A stretch of 43,106 bases of DNA from Chloroflexota bacterium (lineage in GTDB: Bacteria; Chloroflexota; Anaerolineae; Anaerolineales; Anaerolineaceae). The DNA lies in contig JAKQJC010000014.1 in assembly GCA_029561345.1 (NCBI GenBank), positions 1 to 43,106 on the forward strand, given 5' to 3'. The notes below the pieces were generated by a model that was not told where the DNA came from, ran no database searches, and worked only from the letters and a program-made list of their open reading frames with translations. Position 1 is the first letter of the stretch; the number at the start of each line of letters is the position of its first letter. Positions 1 to 7,286 of the stretch are shown in pieces. A program made the position numbers and the translations under genes.

Positions 1-200
1 GCGTCCGCTTCCTCATCCGTAGCGGAAAAGGAGTCTTTTTTGCATAATTTTTGGCGTCGACTGGCGGGTTGGCTCAGGCCAAAACCTGCTTTCAATCTTG
101 TGTTTGGTTGTTAAAGTACAACTTTTTGCAGAGGACTCAAATTTCCTTTCAAAAAAAATGATAACATAATAAGTATAACCATATTTCTTTTAATTGCAAT

Positions 201-905
201 TTATTTCGTTTCAGCATTCAGCGCCCAATCCACTGCGGCAGCGGCGTGGATGGCGGTGGTGGGGAAGAGCGGCACGGGGCTGTCCGCAGGCTGCACCAGC
301 AGCTCAATTTCAGTGCAGCCCAAAATGATCCCCTGGGCGCCGGCCTGCACCAGTTTTTCGATCACCCGGGCGTAATCAGCGCGCGACTCAGGCCGGATGA
401 TCCCCAGGCACAGTTCGTTGTAAATGACATCATGCACCATCTGGCGGTCCGCGCTTTCCGGAGTCAGCACGTCTAGACCGAATTTTTCCCGCAGGCGTCT
501 GCGGTAAAAATCCTGCTCCATGGTGAAGCGGGTGCCCAGCAGCCCCACCCGGGCAAGGCCGGCCTGCTGAATTTTGCCGGCCGCGGCATCCGCAATGTGC
601 AGAAAGGGGATGGAAATGGCGGCTTCAATTTCGCCAGCCAGCCTGTGCATGGTGTTGGTACACAGCACCACGCAGTCAGCGCCGGCGCGTTCCAGGCTGC
701 GGGCGGCCTCAGCCATGGCCTGCCCGGCCTGCGCCCAATCGCCCGCATGCTGCCAGGCTTCAATTTCGGCAAAATCCACCGAGTATAAAATGCAGCGCGC
801 CGAATGCAGCCCGCCCAGCCGGTCGCGCACCTGCTCATTGATCAGGGCGTAATATTGAGCGGTCGATTCCCAGCTCATGCCGCCAATCAGGCCGATGGTT
901 TTCAT
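201..905 (-). CDS. Aspartate/glutamate racemase family protein
   Basis: Cofactor-independent amino-acid racemase family (YgeA/aspartate racemase-like), 234 residues, cytoplasmic. The N-terminus MKTIGLIGGMSWESTAQYY is the typical family start. The two catalytic cysteines lie in LCTNTMH (Cys82) and LGCTEIELL (Cys197), so the two-base Cys/Cys mechanism looks intact. I chose the ATG at 905 because GAGAGG lies six bases upstream and the family start is there; an in-frame ATG at 926 would add seven residues. The gene is divergent from the HAD gene at 1048. The substrate (Asp, Glu or another amino acid) cannot be decided from sequence alone. About 200 AT-rich bases downstream hold no recognisable gene. 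Confidence 0.88.
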   Translation of the reverse strand: MKTIGLIGGMSWESTAQYYALINEQVRDRLGGLHSARCILYSVDFAEIEAWQHAGDWAQAGQAMAEAARSLERAGADCVVLCTNTMHRLAGEIEAAISIPFLHIADAAAGKIQQAGLARVGLLGTRFTMEQDFYRRRLREKFGLDVLTPESADRQMVHDVIYNELCLGIIRPESRADYARVIEKLVQAGAQGIILGCTEIELLVQPADSPVPLFPTTAIHAAAAVDWALNAETK

Positions 906-1010
906 AGAGATCCTCTCACGGTTCATTTTTTTTGCTTCCCCTAATTATGGCCGCGAGCGGCTTGAAAATCAAGCCGGCGCGGGACAATTGTTCCCGAAAT
1001 TTTCCTGCTC

Positions 1011-1040
1011 TTGTCCGCGCCTGCCCGCCGGTGGTACAAT
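1011..1040 (+). promoter_or_regulatory. Sigma70-type promoter of the HAD gene
   Basis: A -35 TTGTCC at 1011-1016 and a -10 TACAAT at 1035-1040 are separated by 18 bases. Only seven bases lie between the -10 box and the ATG at 1048, so transcription would start at or next to the start codon, giving a leaderless mRNA. No Shine-Dalgarno sequence is seen before 1048, which agrees. Confidence 0.5.
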
Positions 1041-1047
1041 TACCCGC

Positions 1048-1713
1048 ATGGAACCCTTCTTTGCATTGACTTCCCCCTATGCCGTTTTATGGGATCTGGA
1101 CGGCACCCTGGCCGACACCGGCGAGGCGCATTACCAGGCCTGGGCTGACACCCTGGCTGAAGAAGGCCAGCCTTTCAACCGCGACCTTTTTCGCCAGACC
1201 TTTGGCATGAACAACACCGGCGTTCTGACCCTGCTTTACGGCCAGACCCCGCCCCCCGAAGAAGTGGCGCGCATCAGCGACCGCAAGGAACGCGCCTTCA
1301 GGGTGGCCATTCACGGCCGGGTGGCGCTGCATAACGGCGTGCATGCCTGGCTTGAAAAGCTGCAGCAGGCCGGTTACCGCCAGGCGGTGGCTTCATCGGC
1401 GCCAGCCGAAAATATTGATGTGCTGGTGGATGAACTGGGGATCCGCCCCTATTTCAGCGAACTGGTTTCGGGCGGCAGCCTGCCCGGCAAACCCGCCCCA
1501 GATGTCTTTCTGGAAGCAGCCCGGCGCCTGAACGTGGCCCCCAAAAATTGCATTGTGGTTGAAGATGCTGTTCCGGGTGTGCAGGCCGCGCGCAGCGCCG
1601 GCATGAAATGCATCGCCATCACCAACACCAATTCAGCCGAAAACCTGGCCGGCGCTGACCTGATCACTGATGACCTGACCCGGCTGAAGCTGGATGATTT
1701 TACTGTCAATTGA
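1048..1713 (+). CDS. HAD-superfamily hydrolase (beta-phosphoglucomutase/phosphatase-like)
   Basis: Cytoplasmic HAD subfamily IA phosphatase or phosphomutase of 221 residues. Motif I is LWDLDGTL, with nucleophile Asp16 and acid/base Asp18. Motif II is the serine in VASSAPAE, motif III the lysine in GKPAPDVFLEA, and motif IV the acidic pair in VVEDAVPGV. The helical cap lies between motifs I and II. The family acts on sugar phosphates or related phosphomonoesters; the substrate is not predictable here. The open frame extends back to 877, but the residues before the ATG at 1048 look non-coding and a promoter sits just ahead of this ATG. The next gene starts 12 bases after the stop, so the two are probably co-transcribed. 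Confidence 0.85.
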   Translation: MEPFFALTSPYAVLWDLDGTLADTGEAHYQAWADTLAEEGQPFNRDLFRQTFGMNNTGVLTLLYGQTPPPEEVARISDRKERAFRVAIHGRVALHNGVHAWLEKLQQAGYRQAVASSAPAENIDVLVDELGIRPYFSELVSGGSLPGKPAPDVFLEAARRLNVAPKNCIVVEDAVPGVQAARSAGMKCIAITNTNSAENLAGADLITDDLTRLKLDDFTVN

Positions 1714-1725
1714 AAGGACCGGACC

Positions 1726-2718
1726 ATGACCCTTTACCGTGCTCTGGACAACCGTTACGATCAAATGCTTTATAACCGCTGCGGCCGCAGCGGCGTGCGC
1801 CTGCCCGCCGTTTCATTAGGGCTGTGGCACAATTTCGGCGGCGTGGATGTGGAAGACAACGCCCGCACCATGCTCTGCCGCGCCTTTGATCTGGGCATCA
1901 CCCATTTCGACCTGGCCAATAACTACGGCCCGCCGCCCGGTTCTGCCGAAGAAACCTTTGGCCGTATTCTGCGCAGCGACCTGGCTCCCTGGCGGGATGA
2001 AATGATCATTTCCACCAAGGCGGGTTACACCATGTGGCCTGGTCCCTATGGCGACTGGGGCTCGCGCAAATACCTGGTGGCCAGTCTCGATCAGAGCCTT
2101 AAACGCATGGGGCTCGCTTATGTGGATATCTTCTACCACCACCGCCCTGATCCTGAAACGCCGCTGGAAGAAACCATGGCGGCGCTGGATTACATTGTGC
2201 GCAGCGGACGCGCCCTTTATGTGGGCCTTTCCAATTACCCGCCCGAACTGACCCGCCGCGCAGCGGCCCTGCTGCGCAGCCTGGGCACTCCCTGCCTGAT
2301 CCACCAGCCGCGCTACAGCCTGTTTGACCGCTGGGTGGAAGGCGGCCTGCTGGATGCCTTGAGGGAGGAAGGCATTGGCGGCATCGCGTTTTCGCCGCTG
2401 GCCCAGGGGCTGCTCACCGATAAATATCTGGGCGGCATCCCCACCGATTCGCGCGCTGCGCGCGGGGTTTTCCTGCGTCCCGAACACATTACCGAAGAGA
2501 AACTGGTGCGCATCAGCAAGCTTAACGAACTGGCGCGCAGCCGCAGCCAGTCGCTGGCGCAAATGGCGCTGGCCTGGGTGCTGCGCCAGCCGCAGATCAC
2601 CTCGGTGCTGATCGGCTCGAGCCGCGTGGCGCAGATTGAAGAAGCCGTGGGCGCGCTCAAGCGGCTGGATTTCAGCCACGAAGAACTGCAGGCCATCGAA
2701 ACCATTCTGGCAAACTGA
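1726..2718 (+). CDS. Aldo/keto reductase, YghZ/Gpr-like
   Basis: NADPH-dependent aldo/keto reductase of 330 residues, (beta/alpha)8 barrel. It closely follows E. coli YghZ (L-glyceraldehyde 3-phosphate reductase): the stretches SLGLWHNFGG and FDLANNYGPPPGSAEE are characteristic. The catalytic tetrad is visible as Asp and Tyr in FDLANNYG, Lys in STKAGY and His in YHHRPD. The C-terminal cofactor-binding segment is SVLIGSSR. AAAGGA lies ahead of the ATG. It follows the HAD gene by 12 bases and ends at a strong terminator, so the pair forms a short operon that may detoxify or recycle sugar phosphates; that link is an inference. Confidence 0.9.
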   Translation: MTLYRALDNRYDQMLYNRCGRSGVRLPAVSLGLWHNFGGVDVEDNARTMLCRAFDLGITHFDLANNYGPPPGSAEETFGRILRSDLAPWRDEMIISTKAGYTMWPGPYGDWGSRKYLVASLDQSLKRMGLAYVDIFYHHRPDPETPLEETMAALDYIVRSGRALYVGLSNYPPELTRRAAALLRSLGTPCLIHQPRYSLFDRWVEGGLLDALREEGIGGIAFSPLAQGLLTDKYLGGIPTDSRAARGVFLRPEHITEEKLVRISKLNELARSRSQSLAQMALAWVLRQPQITSVLIGSSRVAQIEEAVGALKRLDFSHEELQAIETILAN

Positions 2719-2721
2719 AAG

Positions 2722-2767
2722 AATACCCGCCGGAGCCAGCCCGACTTCGGCGGGTATTTTGTGTTTC
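2722..2767 (+). terminator. Rho-independent terminator after the aldo/keto reductase
   Basis: A perfect 11-base stem (AATACCCGCCG at 2722-2732 and CGGCGGGTATT at 2748-2758) is followed by a T-rich run. It begins four bases after the reductase stop codon. It may also stop transcription of the convergent gene at 2778-3230, though the T tract on that side is poor. Confidence 0.88.
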
Positions 2768-2777
2768 GGTAAAGAAG

Positions 2778-3230
2778 TTACTTTACCGGCATATAGAGAT
2801 CAAATTCCCATTCTGAAACATCGGCGGCGTTTGTGTTGAAATGCTCCTCCAGCCACTGATGCGAGGCCGACTTGTAGGGGCTGTTTTCGCGCCAGGCCAC
2901 CAGTTCACGCCAGACGCCGGGAATGGCTTCAACGCCTTTGCAATGTGCCACCGCGTACAGGCCGCCGTCAAAGTGCTTGCGTTCCAGGTCGCCTTCGGGC
3001 AGAGTGCTTTCGCCGGCCGCCATCCACACTTCATAACCATAGTTCGGGCTGCCGACGGTGGGGTTGGGGTTGTTGAAGCCGAAGAAGCGCTGCGGACCGC
3101 TGACATTGTTCTTTTTCATCCAGTCGGTCATGGCCTGCCAGGCCAGGCCTTCCGGTTCCGGCCCGAAGCCGTGAGCGGCATACACATCCATCGCTTCCAG
3201 TTTGACCATGCGTACATTTAATTCTGACAT
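2778..3230 (-). CDS. GyrI-like / effector-binding domain protein
   Basis: Small cytoplasmic protein of 150 residues that resembles the stand-alone GyrI-like small-molecule-binding domain (AraC effector-binding fold, SHS2 pair). Family-like segments are FGFNNPNP, NYGYEVWM, the glycine-containing YAVAHCKG, and the C-terminal EFDLYMPVK, which matches the common ending '-DLYIPI'. Such proteins bind drugs or other hydrophobic ligands, or act as effector sensors; none of these roles is shown here. The gene starts at the ATG at 3230 behind AAAGGAG. It is convergent with the reductase gene. An inverted repeat at 3271-3301 upstream could be its operator. Confidence 0.75.
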   Translation of the reverse strand: MSELNVRMVKLEAMDVYAAHGFGPEPEGLAWQAMTDWMKKNNVSGPQRFFGFNNPNPTVGSPNYGYEVWMAAGESTLPEGDLERKHFDGGLYAVAHCKGVEAIPGVWRELVAWRENSPYKSASHQWLEEHFNTNAADVSEWEFDLYMPVK

Positions 3231-3270
3231 ATCGAACTCCTTTATGCTTGAGATAGCTCTATTCTACCCA

Positions 3271-3301
3271 TCCATATCTGACATCCTGTGACAGATATGG
3301 A
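3271..3301. promoter_or_regulatory. Inverted repeat upstream of the GyrI-like gene
   Basis: Ten-base perfect arms, TCCATATCTG (3271-3280) and CAGATATGGA (3292-3301), flank an 11-base spacer. It lies 41 bases upstream of the GyrI-like start codon, between this gene and the divergent nucleotidyltransferase gene. No T tract follows on either strand, so an operator is more likely than a terminator. No regulator is assigned. Confidence 0.45.
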
Positions 3302-3406
3302 CGGCAATTTCAAAATTTCACCCTGTTGCGTTGTTCAATGGAGCGGCATCATGACAGGGATGGATAAAATCTTCAGCCTGTTATTTTGGAATATTAGGTG
3401 ATTTTC

Positions 3407-4246
3407 ATGGAAAAATTTTCCTCAATCCAGCTGGAATTGACCCGGCAAATTGCTGCTTTTTTCGGAACCCTGCCCCAGGTGGAGGCGGTGGCCGTGGCAG
3501 GCTCGCGGGGCCGGGGCGGCGGCGCAGTGGACGGCGCCTCGGATATTGACCTGTATGTGTACACTCGCGCTGAAATTCCATTGGCGGCGCGCCGTGCCCT
3601 GGTGGAACAGGTGGGCGGCGCATCAGAGGCCAATTTGGGACTGAATTATTGGGGCCCCGGTGATTTGTGGGTACACGCCCCCACCGGCATTGATCTGGAT
3701 ATCAATTATTTTGATGCAGCATGGATGGAAGAACAAATTGCCCGGGTTATGACGCAGCATCAGCCTGCCATGGGGTACACCACCTGCTTCTGCTGCACGG
3801 TGCGCCAGTCCATCCTGTTCCACGATCCCCACGGATGGTTCGCGGCACTGCAGCGGCAGTGCGATCAGAATTACCCGGAAGCGCTGCGCCAGAATATCAT
3901 CCGCTACAATCACCCCGTGCTGCGCGGCATTCTCACTTCATACGCGGCCCAGATTGAAAAGGCCGTGAAGCGCCGCGACCTGGTGAGCGTCAACCACCGG
4001 GTGGCAGCGCTGCTGGCCAGTTATTTCGACATTCTCTTTGCCGCCAACCGCCTGCTGCACCCTGGTGAAAAACGTCAGGTGGAATTTGCACTGAAGCACT
4101 GTCAGATGCTGCCGGCGGCAATGGAAGCTGACCTGCAGGCCATTTTGACCGTCCCCATGGCGGAACTGGCGGAAATTCCAGAACGGATTTCACGCCTGCT
4201 GGACCGGCTGGATGCAATGCTGGCGCAGGAAGGGATTGCCTGTTGA
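3407..4246 (+). CDS. Nucleotidyltransferase-domain protein
   Basis: Cytoplasmic protein of 279 residues with an N-terminal polymerase-beta-type nucleotidyltransferase fold. The signature is present as AGSRGRG (Gly32-Ser33) followed by ASDIDLYVY, with metal-binding Asp46 and Asp48. A further aspartate candidate lies in GIDLDINYF. The C-terminal half is helical (residues about 160-270), as in the DUF4037/aminoglycoside-nucleotidyltransferase-like families. The substrate is unknown, and an antibiotic target should not be assumed. The ATG at 3407 has AGGTGA six bases upstream; a GTG at 3398 would add three residues. The 186 bases after it hold no convincing gene, only the TetR promoter. Confidence 0.78.
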   Translation: MEKFSSIQLELTRQIAAFFGTLPQVEAVAVAGSRGRGGGAVDGASDIDLYVYTRAEIPLAARRALVEQVGGASEANLGLNYWGPGDLWVHAPTGIDLDINYFDAAWMEEQIARVMTQHQPAMGYTTCFCCTVRQSILFHDPHGWFAALQRQCDQNYPEALRQNIIRYNHPVLRGILTSYAAQIEKAVKRRDLVSVNHRVAALLASYFDILFAANRLLHPGEKRQVEFALKHCQMLPAAMEADLQAILTVPMAELAEIPERISRLLDRLDAMLAQEGIAC

Positions 4247-4398
4247 GGAGCGGGCGAAGATGTTGGGCTGACACCCCCCTTCATCCATTTGCCAGAAGAA
4301 ACAGGCTGCGAGATGCACTTGCGGCGTAAAAGGCTGCTTGAGAAGGAAAGCAAAAGATCAGCAGCCAGCATGGATCAAAACAAAAATCCCCAAACCCC

Positions 4399-4426
4399 TT
4401 GACAGTACTGTACCGAGCGGTATAAT
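4399..4426 (+). promoter_or_regulatory. Consensus promoter of the TetR gene
   Basis: A perfect TTGACA (4399-4404) and a perfect TATAAT (4421-4426) are 16 bases apart. The ATG at 4433 begins seven bases after the -10 box, exactly where transcription should start, and no ribosome-binding site precedes it. The transcript is therefore probably leaderless. The operator at 4409-4425 covers the spacer and most of the -10 box. Confidence 0.82.
4409..4425. promoter_or_regulatory. Putative TetR operator O1 (autoregulation)
   Basis: The 17-mer TGTACCGAGCGGTATAA contains the near-palindrome TACCG-AG-CGGTA. The same 17-mer, differing only at the central base, occurs at 5033-5049 ahead of the glycosidase. 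Because it covers the -10 box of the tetR-like gene, binding would repress that gene. Confidence 0.75.
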
Positions 4427-4432
4427 AGCGGC

Positions 4433-4999
4433 ATGGATAATCGCGCCAACCTGATCACCATTGCTCTGCGCCTGTTTGCCCGCCACGGTTATGACGCCGT
4501 GGGCGTGCAGCAGATTGTGGACGAGGCCGGCATTACCAAGCCGACCCTCTACCACTTTTTCGGCAGCAAACAGGGCTTGCTCAAGGCTGTTCTGGAAGCC
4601 TATTTTCCGCGTCTGAACCAGGAAATTGGCCTGGCGGCGGCTTACCAGCACGACCTGCCGGCCACGCTGACGCGGGTGATGACAGCCTGTTTCCATTTTG
4701 CCCAGCAAAACCCCACTTTCTACCGCCTGCAGCTTGGCCTGTGGTTTGCCCCGCCCGAAAGCGAGGCCCACCAGGTGGTGCTGCCCTGGCAGCAGGCCCA
4801 GCACGAGATCATTGAAAACCTCTTCAAGCAGGCCGCGCATGACCACGGCAATATGAAAGGCCGCCACGGCGCTTATGCGGCCACCTTCATGGGCGTCACC
4901 CACACCTATATCGGCATGGCCCTCAACGGTTATGCCGAGTTGAACGACGAACTGGCCTGGCGGGCTGCCCGGCAGTTTCAGCACGGTATTTATTCCTAA
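4433..4999 (+). CDS. TetR/AcrR-family transcriptional regulator
   Basis: Homodimeric one-component regulator of 188 residues. The N-terminal helix-turn-helix spans about residues 24-45 (GVQQIVDEAGITKPTLYHFF), followed by the family hallmark GSKQGLLKAVLEAYF. The remainder is an all-helical ligand-binding and dimer domain. It begins at a leaderless-type start seven bases after a consensus -10 box. Two matching palindromes, one on its own promoter and one between it and the GH13 gene, indicate that it represses itself and the glycosidase. The ligand is unknown; a maltodextrin-related effector is a guess from the neighbour only. Confidence 0.92.
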   Translation: MDNRANLITIALRLFARHGYDAVGVQQIVDEAGITKPTLYHFFGSKQGLLKAVLEAYFPRLNQEIGLAAAYQHDLPATLTRVMTACFHFAQQNPTFYRLQLGLWFAPPESEAHQVVLPWQQAQHEIIENLFKQAAHDHGNMKGRHGAYAATFMGVTHTYIGMALNGYAELNDELAWRAARQFQHGIYS

Positions 5000-5032
5000 C
5001 CCTTGCGGCGGGCTCTTTTTTTACCCGCCAAA

Positions 5033-5049
5033 TGTACCGATCGGTATAA
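5033..5049. promoter_or_regulatory. Putative TetR operator O2 ahead of the glycosidase
   Basis: TGTACCGATCGGTATAA contains the perfect palindrome TACCGATCGGTA (5035-5046). It matches O1 at 16 of 17 positions. Its right end overlaps TATAAA (5045-5050), a possible -10 box for the glycosidase, although no good -35 hexamer is seen. It lies 23 bases before the start codon at 5072. Confidence 0.78.
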
Positions 5050-5071
5050 ACCACAACAGGAGAAAAATAGT

Positions 5072-6424
5072 ATGGCACACTGGTCTGAAGACGCAATTTT
5101 CTATCACATCTACCCGCTGGGATTATGCGGCGCGCCGGAGCGCAACGATTTTTCCCTGCCCGCGCAGCCGCGCCTGGAGCGCCTCTATGAATGGATGGAT
5201 CACATCACCTGGCTGGGGGCCAATGCCGTTTACCTCGGCCCGGTCTTTGAATCCACCGCTCACGGCTACGACACCGCCGATTATTTCACCGTGGACCGCC
5301 GCCTGGGCACCAATGAGACTCTGGCGCGGGTGACGGAGGAATTTCACCGCCGCGGCGTGCGCGTGGTGCTGGACGGCGTGTTTAACCACACCGGCAGGGA
5401 TTTCTGGGCTTTTCGCGATATTCTGGCCAGGGGGCAGGGCTCGCCTTTCTGCGGCTGGTACAGCAATTTGCGCTTTGACCAGCGCAGCCCCTGGGGCGAT
5501 CCTTTCTCTTACGAGGGTTGGGCGGGCAATTTTGACCTGGCGCGCCTCAACCTGGGCAACCCGGATGTGAAAAATCATTTGCTGGCGGCGGTGGAAAGCT
5601 GGATGCGCGATTTTGGCATCGACGGCCTGCGCCTGGATGCCGCCGACTGCGTTTCGCTCGATTTTCAGCGCGAACTGGCGGCCTTCTGCCGGCGCAGCCG
5701 CCCCGATTTCTGGCTGATGGGCGAGGTGGTGCACGGCGATTACCGCCAGTGGGCCAACCCTGAAACGCTTGATTCGGTCACCAACTACGAATGCTACAAG
5801 GGCCTGTATTCCAGCCTGAATGATGCCAATTTCTTTGAGATTGCCTATGCCTTCAACCGCCAGTTCGGCCCGGGCGGCATTTATAACGGCCTGCCGCTGT
5901 ATGCTTTTGTGGATAATCACGATGTGAACCGCGTGGCCAGCAACCTGAAAGATCAGGCTCACCTTTACCCGCTCTATGCCATGCTGATGACCATGCCCGG
6001 CACCCCGTCCATTTATTACGGCAGCGAGTTTGGCCTCACCGGACGCAAGAACGGCAGCGACGCCCCCCTGCGCCCGGCGCTGAACCTGGGCAGGCTGAAC
6101 GCCAGCTCGCCGCAGCCGGAGCTGCGTTCAGCCATCCACCGCCTGGCTGAGCTGCGCCGTCAGCACAGTGCCCTGCGCAGCGGCAGCTACATCCAGATGC
6201 AGGTGGCTGCGCAGCAGTTTGTTTTTCAACGTCAGTCAGCCGATGAGCGCCTGGTGGTGGCGCTCAATTCAGCCAGCCAGCCGGCGGCGCTGCTCCTGAA
6301 CCTGCCCCAGGGCGGGGGATGGCTGGAAGATGTGCTCAACCCGGGCGAGGGTTTTGCCGTTCACAACGGCCAGGCACACGTCACGCTGCCGCCCAACTGG
6401 GCGCGGGTGATGCAGGTGAAGTGA
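5072..6424 (+). CDS. GH13 alpha-amylase-family glycosidase
   Basis: Intracellular alpha-glucan hydrolase of the cyclomaltodextrinase/neopullulanase/maltodextrin-glucosidase type, 450 residues, without signal peptide. The four GH13 regions are present: DGVFNH (about 101-106), GLRLDAAD with nucleophile Asp189, LMGEVVHGD with acid/base Glu218, and FVDNHD with stabiliser Asp284. The C-terminal 80 residues form the usual beta-sandwich. It lacks the N-terminal domain of neopullulanases, so it is on the short side. The ATG at 5072 has AGGAGA about eight bases upstream. A TetR operator sits immediately ahead and a strong terminator behind, so it is a single-gene unit controlled by the adjacent regulator. 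Confidence 0.9.
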   Translation: MAHWSEDAIFYHIYPLGLCGAPERNDFSLPAQPRLERLYEWMDHITWLGANAVYLGPVFESTAHGYDTADYFTVDRRLGTNETLARVTEEFHRRGVRVVLDGVFNHTGRDFWAFRDILARGQGSPFCGWYSNLRFDQRSPWGDPFSYEGWAGNFDLARLNLGNPDVKNHLLAAVESWMRDFGIDGLRLDAADCVSLDFQRELAAFCRRSRPDFWLMGEVVHGDYRQWANPETLDSVTNYECYKGLYSSLNDANFFEIAYAFNRQFGPGGIYNGLPLYAFVDNHDVNRVASNLKDQAHLYPLYAMLMTMPGTPSIYYGSEFGLTGRKNGSDAPLRPALNLGRLNASSPQPELRSAIHRLAELRRQHSALRSGSYIQMQVAAQQFVFQRQSADERLVVALNSASQPAALLLNLPQGGGWLEDVLNPGEGFAVHNGQAHVTLPPNWARVMQVK

Positions 6425-6444
6425 TCGCCTGAAAAGGAGCCTAT

Positions 6445-6486
6445 ACGCCCGCTGACAGCATCTGCTGCCAGCGGGCGTGTGTTTTA
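6445..6486 (+). terminator. Terminator after the GH13 gene
   Basis: Stem ACGCCCGCTG (6445-6454) with CAGCGGGCGT (6469-6478), a second short inner stem CAGCA/TGCTG, then a GTGTTTT run. It is oriented for the glycosidase gene, 20 bases after its stop. Confidence 0.82.
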
Positions 6487-6539
6487 ATGGATTTTCACAA
6501 CCTCCAAAGGCCGAAAAAGGAGCAGTTCTTTAAAAGGTA

Positions 6540-6568
6540 TTGATCTTCAAGAGAAAACAGGGTATAAA
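6540..6568 (+). promoter_or_regulatory. Promoter of the unknown gene at 6627
   Basis: A -35 TTGATC (6540-6545), a 17-base spacer and a -10 TATAAA (6563-6568) fit a housekeeping sigma factor. Transcription would begin near 6575, giving a leader of about 50 bases. This argues against the TTG at 6540 as a start codon, because it lies inside the -35 box. Confidence 0.65.
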
Positions 6569-6626
6569 TGCAAACTGTTTAGATGCGCCGGATGACCAAA
6601 TTGACCCCGGCAAAGAAGGGCCCACC

Positions 6627-7106
6627 ATGCGGGAAACATTTGAAGAAACACAACAACGGATTCTGACTCTGCGCCTGTTTTTGCAGGAAGGCGAATGGTA
6701 CGATTTCTGGCATATCCATCCCGCCATTTACGGAGATGGTTCTGCCGATCTGCCGGATCACCGCAGGTATATTGCCCTCAGCATGGCGTTCTTCGAGCGC
6801 ATCCGCAGCCATGCCAACGGTTTTAAGATGCCCTGGCAGAGCTGGGTCATCGTTGATCCGCTGGATTCCACCCAGGATGCGGTGTATTTCCATACCCCCA
6901 ACCCGCACCAGAGAGATTTCCCCTTTTCTTTTCAAGATGTGACCTGGAATATTGAGACGCCTGAACTGCTGGACGGTCTGGTGGATCTGAACCAGTTTGA
7001 GATTGGCGAAAGTTTCACCGGCGGCACCGTGCTTTACTGGATTCGCCCAAAGGAAAAAATTGAAGCAGGGGCAAGCCCTGCCCCAACAAGCCCGCCTCAA
7101 CGATGA
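6627..7106 (+). CDS. Hypothetical protein, unrecognised family
   Basis: I do not recognise this 159-residue protein. It is acidic, soluble-looking, and without signal peptide or membrane segment. Aromatic-rich stretches include WYDFWHIHPAIYGDG and the repeated pattern of Trp/Tyr followed by charged residues (WVIVDPLDSTQDAVYFHT). The body ends at FTGGTVLYWIRP. The tail (KEKIEAGASPAPTSPPQR) looks unstructured. The ATG at 6627 follows AGAAGGG by seven bases. The gene has its own promoter and terminator, so it is monocistronic between the GH13 gene and the convergent guaB. Confidence 0.7.
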   Translation: MRETFEETQQRILTLRLFLQEGEWYDFWHIHPAIYGDGSADLPDHRRYIALSMAFFERIRSHANGFKMPWQSWVIVDPLDSTQDAVYFHTPNPHQRDFPFSFQDVTWNIETPELLDGLVDLNQFEIGESFTGGTVLYWIRPKEKIEAGASPAPTSPPQR

Positions 7107-7138
7107 CCCTGAGGTGACTGCTCAGCCGGGTCTTTTTT
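7105..7138 (+). terminator. Terminator of the unknown gene
   Basis: Stem GACCC (7105-7109) with GGGTC (7128-7132), an inner TGAG/CTCA pairing, then TTTTTT. It overlaps the stop codon of the gene ending at 7106. Confidence 0.7.
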
Positions 7139-7220
7139 AAACCGCCAGGCGCGATCATTTTCGAGGACAGGTCTTCGCAGTAACGGGGGCAAGCCTGAGC
7201 AGTTCCAATTTGAGAAATAT

Positions 7221-7264
7221 AAACCCGCCTTGCAGTGATGGTTCGCGGCAAGGCGGGTTTTTTT
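7221..7264. terminator. Bidirectional terminator between convergent genes, downstream of guaB
   Basis: Perfect 13-base stem AAACCCGCCTTGC (7221-7233) with GCAAGGCGGGTTT (7248-7260). A T run follows on the plus strand, and TTTATATTTCTC follows on the minus strand. It can end guaB transcription and back up the terminator at 7105. Confidence 0.85.
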
Positions 7265-7286
7265 AGAGGCAGAGCCGTGGGCCCGT

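Noticed and set aside
1..200. Possible gene or RNA in the first 200 bases
   Set aside because: Only weak hairpins (TCCGCT/AGCGGA at 4-26; GTTGT/ACAAC then TTTTT at 107-127) and AT-rich sequence; no coding frame or tRNA pattern.
5007..5029. Hairpin GGCGGG/CCCGCC after the TetR gene
   Set aside because: The T run lies in the loop instead of after the stem, so it is not a standard terminator for the tetR-like gene.
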